From: Nitrospirota bacterium
GTDB lineage: Bacteria; Nitrospirota; Thermodesulfovibrionia; UBA6902
Length of the DNA stretch: 5,834 nt
NCBI GenBank assembly: GCA_015491705.1
Contig: WFVK01000380.1
Span: 1-5,834, forward strand
Direction of reading: 5' to 3'
In this document: positions 1-5,384 of the stretch, in pieces
Numbering within the stretch: position 1 is the stretch's first letter
Layout: every line of letters begins with the position of its first letter
Made by a program: the position numbers and the translations under genes
Notes under the pieces: generated by a model
What the model saw: the letters and a program-made list of their open reading frames with translations, nothing else
Told to the model about the DNA's origin: nothing
Database searches by the model: none

Positions 1-157
1 AAGAGGGAAGCGCCTTCAGTTCTTTTACAACACCCTCGCCGGCCAGTTGGGGGACGGCAAAGGCCCTGATCGCGGTTCCGCCTCCGGTATCTATATAGGA
101 GAGGGATGAATTGGTCGTGCCAAGGTCAATACCTATTATATAACGTGATTTCTTCAA
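1..157 (-). CDS. Second Hsp70 family protein, N-terminal part (3' end off window)
   Basis: The first 52 codons are in the window; the gene continues past the left edge. It starts at TTG (157-155), overlapping the TGA of the preceding Hsp70 gene as TTGA, with AAGGGAGG upstream. The protein begins (M)KKSRYIIGIDLGTTNSSL, nearly the same as the MKNSRYIVGIDLGTTN start of the upstream gene. That shared beginning confirms both the TTG start and the family, and shows the two are paralogues by tandem duplication. The phosphate-1 loop of the Hsp70 ATPase domain is intact (D11, T14, T15 by analogy with the upstream protein). The remaining visible residues (YIDTGGG, FAVPQLAGEG) differ from the first copy. 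Its total length and C-terminal domain cannot be judged here. It probably works with the other Hsp70 and the DUF2760 membrane protein; that is inference. Confidence 0.88.
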   Translation of the reverse strand, partial: MKKSRYIIGIDLGTTNSSLSYIDTGGGTAIRAFAVPQLAGEGVVKELKALPS

Positions 158-1977
158 GCAATTTTTTCCTCCCTTACATTGAACTCGAGCTTCCACCTGT
201 CCGTTCCGTCCACTGCCTCGCACCACAGCTCAAGGACCCCTGTCTCGGTTAAATAGCTGTGCAGCCTCACGGGTATCAAGGTGCCGGGCTCGGCACCCTC
301 TGCATGAAGCACTGTCTCAATGGGGGCGAGTTCCACGATCTCGTCCCCGTGCCATTCCTCTATCACAGAGCCGGGCGCATCGTCTTTACGCACAAGGGAT
401 GAGAGAAACCTGAACACTGCGTGTTCCCCGACAACAAGCCCGAATTCCTGGCCGGGAATCTCAAAGTCCGTGCCCTCCTCCATGCCGAAGGGAACCACGC
501 AGACCGCCTTCAGCGGGGGCGGCATTCCGGGGACAGCGGGCATGGACGTCTCAACCCCTATGTAATATGTCCTGCCCACGCCTGCCCTTATCCTGAGGCC
601 CTTGCCTTTCTTCGCAAAGCCGTAATATACCGCGCCCTTTGCAACCGCCATGTCCGGGTCCGCACCCTCAAGCACGCTGACGGGCGGGCTGTTGTCCATG
701 GAGAGCCAGCCGTTGACTACATCGGTTATCCTCCTGCGCACTGCCCGGGCCTTTGTCACGCCGCCGTTGAAGAGTATCTTCGTGGGATGTATGAAAGGCA
801 TCCCCCTGTCCGCGGCATGCTGCCTCAGGAATTTTGCGAGGTATTTTGTGACGGCCGTATCCGTTGCATACCTGAGCCCTAATTCCCTGAAACCGGCCGC
901 CTTCTTTTCCACTGGCGAATCCCCGATATCGCATTCAGGAAAAAACCCGTTGATGATCGTCTCCTCCACTTCCTCCCTCTTCAGCTCCGTCTCAAGCGTG
1001 CCGCCCACCACGCTCCTGCCCCTTCCGAGGATCACGATGGGCCGCGAACTGCATTCGGGGTCATCGAGCATGCTCTCCTTGGCCTGCCTGCAGTTGTAGA
1101 CAAGTCCCAGCAACTGCCATGTGTCGAGATTGATATTCCTCGCGCTGAAATGTCCCCGCACTGAATATGCAAGGGTGAGATCCATGTTGTCGCCGCCGAG
1201 CAGGATATGCTCGCCCACGGCCACCCTCTTCAGCACAAGCTCCCCGCCTTCCTCGTCAACCTCGATGATGCTGAAGTCAGTGGTCCCCCCGCCGATGTCG
1301 CATACAAGGATGATGTCACCGACCTGCACCTTTTCCCGCCATTCATCCCCGGCCTTGTTGATCCAGGAATAAAACGCGGCCTGTGGCTCCTCCATGAGTG
1401 TTATGTCCTTCAGACCGGCGCTTTCAGCGGCCCTGAGGGTCAGGTCCCTTGCAGCGGCGTCGAACGACGCAGGGACGGTGACGAACACATCCTGGTTTTC
1501 AAGAAAATACTCGGGATTGCCCCCGGCCATGGAGTGATTCCATGCCATGCGCATGTGTTCGAGATAGCGCGAGGACACCTCAAGGGGCGACATCTTCGTG
1601 ACCTGTTCGGGCGCATTCCACGGCAGTATGGGGGAGGTCTTGTCTATGCCGGGATAACAGAGCCAGGACTTGGCCGAGGAGACAAGGCGCAGCGGCACGT
1701 CCGCCCCCTTTTTGCGGGCGAATTCGCCGACTGCATAATGCATGTCCCCGGCCCATGGCAGAGAGAGACTCTTTTCAGGCAGCTCGGATTCACCGGGTAT
1801 ATAAAGAAAGGACGGCAGGATATCCCGCTCCTCCACGATACCCGCATCAATCACCTGCGGTATCCTGAACACGCGGGATTCGGGGACACCGCTGATTTCC
1901 TCTTCCGTATCAATATATGAAACAACACAGTTGGTTGTTCCGAGGTCGATTCCGACGATGTACCGGGAATTCTTCAT
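154..1977 (-). CDS. Divergent Hsp70 family chaperone without helical lid
   Basis: Complete, 607 residues. The Hsp70/actin-type ATPase signatures are all present: phosphate-1 GIDLGTTN (9-16), the VTVPASFD strand (167-173), EEPQAAFYSW (196-205), phosphate-2 DIGGGTTDF (227-235), adenosine motif ILFNGGV (401-407) and a DPDMAVAKGA segment (440-449). The adenosine motif lies roughly 60 residues later than in DnaK, so the ATPase domain carries insertions, notably in the 60-130 region (VGEFARKKG, then SSAKSWL). About 150 residues follow: a PAVPGMPPPLKA segment and a beta-rich part ending near WKLEFNVRE. There is no long helical lid, no C-terminal EEVD-like tail and no signal peptide, so it is cytoplasmic. 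The start ATG overlaps the DUF2760 stop and has no clear Shine-Dalgarno, implying coupled translation. The lidless design recalls HscC/YegD-like specialised Hsp70s more than DnaK. The client is unknown. Confidence 0.93.
   Translation of the reverse strand: MKNSRYIVGIDLGTTNCVVSYIDTEEEISGVPESRVFRIPQVIDAGIVEERDILPSFLYIPGESELPEKSLSLPWAGDMHYAVGEFARKKGADVPLRLVSSAKSWLCYPGIDKTSPILPWNAPEQVTKMSPLEVSSRYLEHMRMAWNHSMAGGNPEYFLENQDVFVTVPASFDAAARDLTLRAAESAGLKDITLMEEPQAAFYSWINKAGDEWREKVQVGDIILVCDIGGGTTDFSIIEVDEEGGELVLKRVAVGEHILLGGDNMDLTLAYSVRGHFSARNINLDTWQLLGLVYNCRQAKESMLDDPECSSRPIVILGRGRSVVGGTLETELKREEVEETIINGFFPECDIGDSPVEKKAAGFRELGLRYATDTAVTKYLAKFLRQHAADRGMPFIHPTKILFNGGVTKARAVRRRITDVVNGWLSMDNSPPVSVLEGADPDMAVAKGAVYYGFAKKGKGLRIRAGVGRTYYIGVETSMPAVPGMPPPLKAVCVVPFGMEEGTDFEIPGQEFGLVVGEHAVFRFLSSLVRKDDAPGSVIEEWHGDEIVELAPIETVLHAEGAEPGTLIPVRLHSYLTETGVLELWCEAVDGTDRWKLEFNVREEKIA
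168..175 (-). promoter_or_regulatory. Ribosome binding site of the second Hsp70 gene
   Basis: AAGGGAGG on the minus strand ends ten bases before the TTG at 157. It lies within the last codons of the upstream Hsp70 gene and supports the TTG as a real start in the TTGA overlap. Confidence 0.65.
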
Positions 1978-2624
1978 CAGACTACTTCTACTTCAGCAGG
2001 CTCGATTATGCCCGGGTCATGATTCTCCGGCAGCGGCGGGAGACTCATAACCGCCACCCGCCACCCGCTGTGCCTGAGTATGCCTTTAAACGGCGGAGAA
2101 CCGGTGACGTTTCCTGTAAGACGGACCGCCGATGGGTCGAATCCCTCGACGACCGTCACCTCGCTCCCCTCGCTCTCCTTCATCACCGGTTCAATGGTTA
2201 CGTGCTCCTGAAGCGCCTCGCGGCAGCCCTTGTGTATGTTTCTCACCGCGGCGCCGATCTGGCTGTCTTCATAACCGCTTATATCTTCCTGCAGGAAATC
2301 GATCAGGCGTCCCTTTTTCTGCAGGAGCGACAGCACCTGCACGGCCTTTGCATCAAACGGCCTCTCCGCAGGTGGTGGAGGAACCGCTGTCTCCGGTCCC
2401 TTTTCCACTGTCCTGACCGCACCCCTGCCGGGGATTTTACGTGTGAATGCATATACTGCAATGGTAAGCATCAGGGAAAGTACCATGCCGGCTGCAATGA
2501 ACACCGGCAGCATGTATGACGGCTGCACGCGGGCCCTGACGACAGGCAGGGCGTAAAAAAAACCGGCCATAAAGCCTGTGGCAACAATGAATACAGCGAT
2601 TGAAATCTTCAGTTTAAATGACAT
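1977..2624 (-). CDS. DUF2760-type two-helix membrane protein, Hsp70 operon partner
   Basis: 215 residues from the ATG. Two hydrophobic helices (about 8-28 and 39-60) joined by a short loop with basic residues (RARVQP) form an N-terminal membrane hairpin. A basic stretch (TRKIPGRGAVR) and a proline-rich linker (PPPP at 82-85) follow, then a soluble domain of about 125 residues. From memory this domain matches DUF2760 (for example LQKKGRLIDFLQEDISGY, IGAAVRNIHKGCREAL, AVRLTGN and a closing PAEVEVV). The basic residues just after the second helix suggest that the C-terminal domain is cytoplasmic. No enzymatic motif is seen. It is first in an operon with two Hsp70 genes: its TGA shares one base with the ATG of the next gene (TGATG). 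I recall DUF2760 genes next to Hsp70 genes in other bacteria. A role as membrane anchor, cochaperone or client receptor for these Hsp70s is inference. Confidence 0.85.
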   Translation of the reverse strand: MSFKLKISIAVFIVATGFMAGFFYALPVVRARVQPSYMLPVFIAAGMVLSLMLTIAVYAFTRKIPGRGAVRTVEKGPETAVPPPPAERPFDAKAVQVLSLLQKKGRLIDFLQEDISGYEDSQIGAAVRNIHKGCREALQEHVTIEPVMKESEGSEVTVVEGFDPSAVRLTGNVTGSPPFKGILRHSGWRVAVMSLPPLPENHDPGIIEPAEVEVV

Positions 2625-2627
2625 TTT

Positions 2628-2636
2628 CCTCACCTT
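2628..2636 (-). promoter_or_regulatory. Ribosome binding site deciding the start of the DUF2760 gene
   Basis: AAGGTGAGG on the minus strand contains AGGTGA five bases before the ATG at 2624. An in-frame GTG at 2633 lies inside this site and has no Shine-Dalgarno of its own, so the ATG is the better start and the protein is 215 and not 218 residues. Confidence 0.7.
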
Positions 2637-2693
2637 GTTTATAACGGGTTAAATTTACTGAAAGAAACCGGATGAATCGAGATAACCGTCTAT

Positions 2694-2721
2694 ATTGTAT
2701 TAAGAGGGACATGGTTGTCAA
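2694..2721 (-). promoter_or_regulatory. Sigma-70-type promoter of the DUF2760-Hsp70 operon
   Basis: On the minus strand TTGACA (2721-2716), a perfect -35 box, is followed after 16 bases by TACAAT (2699-2694), one mismatch from the consensus -10. Transcription would start around 2687-2689, giving a leader of about 63-65 bases before the ATG at 2624. The sequence between -10 and the start codon is AT-rich compared with the genes around it. No CIRCE inverted repeat is seen, so classical HrcA heat-shock control at this promoter is unlikely. The operon probably has housekeeping expression independent of the redox operon upstream. Confidence 0.75.
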
Positions 2722-2767
2722 CCCGGCTGAAGATACGGGTGGCCGCAGGCACGCTTGAGGTGCTCCG

Positions 2768-2780
2768 CGCTGAATCAGCG
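2768..2780. promoter_or_regulatory. 13-base perfect palindrome, possible operator
   Basis: CGCTGAATCAGCG has six-base arms around a single central base. It is 46 bases upstream of the -35 box of the DUF2760/Hsp70 promoter and shares its last three bases with the neighbouring hairpin. This is a plausible position for an activator dimer. I recognise no known regulator motif; it is not a CIRCE element. Confidence 0.3.
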
Positions 2781-2801
2781 GCCGGGTATAAACCCTGCCG
2801 C
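2778..2801. repeat. Intergenic hairpin with tetraloop
   Basis: GCGGC-x-GGGT, four loop bases, then ACCC-x-GCCGC: nine pairs interrupted by one mismatch, a compact GC-rich stem. No T-run follows on either strand. It lies between the candidate terminator and the downstream promoter and may be a secondary transcript barrier or a remnant of an extragenic palindromic repeat. Function is not shown by the sequence. Confidence 0.5.
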
Positions 2802-2817
2802 TGTCACGCCGATCTTG

Positions 2818-2854
2818 AAAAAACGCCGGTCTGCCCGGATCGTCATTCCGGCAG
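2818..2854 (-). terminator. Candidate rho-independent terminator of the redox operon
   Basis: On the minus strand, CTGCCGGA and TCCGGGCAG can pair around a seven-base loop with one bulged G. After ACCGGCG comes a run of six T (2823-2818). An alternative shorter stem, GCCGG with CCGGC, would sit one base from the T-run but has a long loop. The position, about 45 bases after the NuoG-like stop and before the next promoter, suits a terminator. The spacing between the better stem and the T-run is longer than usual, so confidence is moderate. Confidence 0.45.
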
Positions 2855-2874
2855 TCAGAGGGTGCGGGAACCCT

Positions 2875-2896
2875 GCGGGGGCATTTGATCCCCCGC
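2875..2896 (-). other. Stem-loop directly after the NuoG-like stop codon
   Basis: A perfect seven-base inverted repeat (GCGGGGG / CCCCCGC) with an eight-base loop starts one base after the TAA. No T-run follows on either strand, so on its own it is not a canonical intrinsic terminator. It could protect the 3' end of the redox-operon mRNA or act together with the hairpin further on. The pairing is visible; the function is inferred. Confidence 0.55.
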
Positions 2897-2897
2897 C

Positions 2898-5384
2898 TTA
2901 CAGCGCCCTCTCTATCTTTACTGCAACCGCGGGGGGGCCGCCGTTTGAAGACAGCCTCGTAAGGTTGTTTATCTTTGCATGCGGGAAATGGGCAGGCACG
3001 AAGGCCGTACCCGCGGGGACATCACCGGATATCCTGACCTTTATATAAACCGTTCCCCTCTTTGAGGTCGCCTTGACATAGCTGTTGTCGGCAATGCCGT
3101 ACTTCCTGCCGTCCTCTTCGCTTATCTCAAGCAGCGCCTCGGAGATGACGAGGTCGAGCGAATTGGACCTTGCCGACATGGTGCCCGAATGCTGGAGTAT
3201 GTCCCTTACCGCAAGACGCAAAGGATATTCGGCGTCAGGCTCTTCATCCGCGGTGTAAGCAACGGGATTGAACGCGGGCCGCGGTGTCTCATCGCCGGAC
3301 CCGGGCCCCGGCAGCGAATTTATCTCTTCGGAGATGCCCGCCAGGTTTTTTACCTTCAGGTCGGTCCCCATGGAAAGCGCGAGGTTCCTCAGTATCTGCC
3401 AGTCAGGCAGGGACTGGCCCGTGGGGTCGACCACTTTATATGCCTTCTGCATGATTCCGGCCGCATTGGTAAGCGTGCCGTCCTTCTCCCCCCAGCTTGA
3501 GGCGGGCAGGACCACATGCGCTAATTTTGCAGTGTCTGTAAGCGCTATGTCCTGCACTATCAGGAAGTCCAGGGACTTAAGACTGCTTACCACCTTTGCG
3601 CTGTCGGGAAAGGTTATGACCGGGTCTTCGCCCATGATGTAGAGGGCGTTGAGGGAGCCCGGCTCGTAAAGCATCTCCTGCACTCCCTTGCCCGGTTTCT
3701 CCACAGGTGCGTATCCCGGCCCCGTATCAGGGCTTACGCCCATCTGGTAAGCGCCGAAGGTGTTTGAATATTCCGCAGGTATCTGGAGGGCGTCCGGCCC
3801 GTCTCCGAGCAGGATGATTAAGTCGGCGGCGGCAAGCACGGTGTTCAGGCTGTTGGTGTTTTCAGAGATGCCGAGCGACAGCGAAAGCATCCTGTTCTCC
3901 GCGCGTGCAAATGTCTCTGCCGTGGTTATGATCTCCTCCTCGCTTATCCCGGTGATGCCGGAGACCTTGTCGGGGGTGTAATCCTCAAGCAGTGTCTCGA
4001 GGGATTCAAACCCCGGTATCTTTGAAACCTTTTCCCTGTCGAAAAGCCCCCTGTCGATCACCGCCTTCATTATCCCGTTAATAAAGGCCACGCCGGTTCC
4101 CTGTTTCAGCATCAGGCGCCGGGTGCTGTGCCTCGTCAGTTTCGTGTCCCTGCTGTCGGCCACTATAAGCTGCGAGCCTTCCCTTTTCGCCTGGAGGATA
4201 TTAATGCCGAATATGGGGTGTGTCACGCTCGGGTCGGACTCGACAATGAGGATGACATCCCTGCCGAGAGGCGAGCCTATGTCAATGCCGCGGCTCTTCA
4301 GCCCGAATGCCGCCTCCCATGCCTTCTGCACCCTTGCATGGCCGAACGCGGCGGACGAATCTATATTGCCGGAACCGATGATACCCCGCATGAATTTCTG
4401 GAGCATATAGTTGTCTTCATTGGTACACCTCGGGGAGCCGAGCGCCCCTATCGAGTCCGGGCCGTGGGCATCTATGATGGACCGGATGTTCTTGGCAATG
4501 TGGTTCAGTGCCTCATCCCACGGCACGGGCATGAGCTCGTCCTCTATTCTTATCATGGGCGTCTTGAGGCGGTTTTCACTGTAGATATAGTCGAAACCGA
4601 ACCTGCCCCTGCCGCATAGGTTGCCGTCGTTTATACCCGCTGATTCCCTTCCCCTTGAGCGCATAATCTCTCCTTCCCTGATACCGAGGGTAAGGGTGCA
4701 GCCGCAGCCGCAGAACGGGCATACCGTGTCTTTCTCATCCAGAAACCATGCGCGTCCCTTGAACTTGTACGGCTTGCTCAGGATCGCGCCCGTGGGGCAT
4801 ATGTCGATACACTGGCCGCAAAAATCACATTCCAGTATTTCTCCGAAGGCAGGCTGCACCACCGTGGGGAATCCCCTGCCGATCAGGCCCAGGGCGCCCC
4901 TGCCCTGATGCTCTTCGCATATCCTTACGCATTTGCCGCAGAGTATGCACCTGTTTGAGCTCAGTTCTATCAGCGGGCTCCTGACGTCGGAGGTCACCTC
5001 TTTCCTCGGCCTCCTGAACCTCGCCTCCGGCTTGCCGTATTCATAGGCCAGGTCCTGGAGCGCGCACTCGCCGGCCTTGTCGCATACAGGACAGTCAAGT
5101 GGATGATGGACAAGGAGGAATTCCAGCACTGTCTGCCGGAGCTTTCTGAGCTTGGGGGTATCCGTGTTTACCACCATTCCGCTCTCGGCAGGGCTTGAAC
5201 ATGCCGCAAAGAGCCTCCTCTGGCCCTCGACCTCGACTATGCACATCCTGCATGAGCCGTACGGGGTAAGCCTCTTGTCATAGCACAGATTGGGTATCTT
5301 TATTCCGTTTTTCAGCGCAGCCTGGAGAATTGTGCTGCCTTTTTCCGTTGTGATCCGTTTGCCGTTTATTGTTAACTCTATCAT
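2898..5384 (-). CDS. NuoG / formate dehydrogenase alpha-like iron-sulfur subunit lacking the catalytic Cys/Sec
   Basis: Complete, 828 residues. Domains in order: N-terminal [2Fe-2S] ferredoxin (C34, C45, C48, C62); the NuoG-type His/Cys [4Fe-4S] motif (H94, C98, C101, C107); a 2x[4Fe-4S] ferredoxin (C146/149/152/156 and C186/189/192/196); a fourth [4Fe-4S] site opening the molybdopterin-oxidoreductase domain (C222, C225, C229, C257); the large MopB body; and a molybdopterin-dinucleotide-binding C-terminal domain (about 720-828). Formate dehydrogenases share this layout but carry Cys or Sec followed by His. Here the motif reads AFGHA, so the position is G348 followed by H349, encoded GGC and not TGA. 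The FDH active-site Arg in the RGQNN motif aligns with A537, the FDH Lys after the fourth cluster Cys is R259, and FDH NTERRVQ reads NAAGIMQ, closer to NuoG. I infer an electron-transfer subunit without formate activity that takes or gives electrons to the adjoining NuoF-like subunit. Start: ATG with AAGGAG seven bases upstream, in an ATGA overlap. A new substrate specificity cannot be excluded. Confidence 0.93.
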   Translation of the reverse strand: MIELTINGKRITTEKGSTILQAALKNGIKIPNLCYDKRLTPYGSCRMCIVEVEGQRRLFAACSSPAESGMVVNTDTPKLRKLRQTVLEFLLVHHPLDCPVCDKAGECALQDLAYEYGKPEARFRRPRKEVTSDVRSPLIELSSNRCILCGKCVRICEEHQGRGALGLIGRGFPTVVQPAFGEILECDFCGQCIDICPTGAILSKPYKFKGRAWFLDEKDTVCPFCGCGCTLTLGIREGEIMRSRGRESAGINDGNLCGRGRFGFDYIYSENRLKTPMIRIEDELMPVPWDEALNHIAKNIRSIIDAHGPDSIGALGSPRCTNEDNYMLQKFMRGIIGSGNIDSSAAFGHARVQKAWEAAFGLKSRGIDIGSPLGRDVILIVESDPSVTHPIFGINILQAKREGSQLIVADSRDTKLTRHSTRRLMLKQGTGVAFINGIMKAVIDRGLFDREKVSKIPGFESLETLLEDYTPDKVSGITGISEEEIITTAETFARAENRMLSLSLGISENTNSLNTVLAAADLIILLGDGPDALQIPAEYSNTFGAYQMGVSPDTGPGYAPVEKPGKGVQEMLYEPGSLNALYIMGEDPVITFPDSAKVVSSLKSLDFLIVQDIALTDTAKLAHVVLPASSWGEKDGTLTNAAGIMQKAYKVVDPTGQSLPDWQILRNLALSMGTDLKVKNLAGISEEINSLPGPGSGDETPRPAFNPVAYTADEEPDAEYPLRLAVRDILQHSGTMSARSNSLDLVISEALLEISEEDGRKYGIADNSYVKATSKRGTVYIKVRISGDVPAGTAFVPAHFPHAKINNLTRLSSNGGPPAVAVKIERAL

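Noticed and set aside
1207..1920. Long plus-strand open frame (237 codons)
   Set aside because: It is antisense to the Hsp70 gene, whose frame carries every family motif. The plus-strand product has no recognisable domain and is a by-product of GC-rich codon use.
1917..2519. Plus-strand open frame of 200 codons
   Set aside because: Antisense to the DUF2760 gene; Arg/His/Cys-rich translation typical of a shadow frame, without a ribosome site or promoter.
2631..2633. GTG as start of the DUF2760 gene
   Set aside because: It lies inside the Shine-Dalgarno sequence that serves the ATG at 2624 and has no ribosome site of its own.
2625..2720. CIRCE/HrcA operator or riboswitch in the leader of the Hsp70 operon
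   Set aside because: No TTAGCACTC/GAGTGCTAA repeat and no strong stem with a switchable terminator can be seen; the leader is only about 65 bases.
2755..3048. Plus-strand open frame reaching into the intergenic gap
   Set aside because: It runs through the hairpins and antisense into the NuoG-like C-terminus, has no supporting ribosome site and no family resemblance.
4341..4343. Possible selenocysteine (TGA) at the formate dehydrogenase active site
   Set aside because: The codon is GGC (Gly), the frame is continuous, and no in-frame TGA is read through.
4128..4619. Plus-strand open frame of 163 codons
   Set aside because: Antisense to the NuoG-like gene, whose cysteine motifs are unambiguous.
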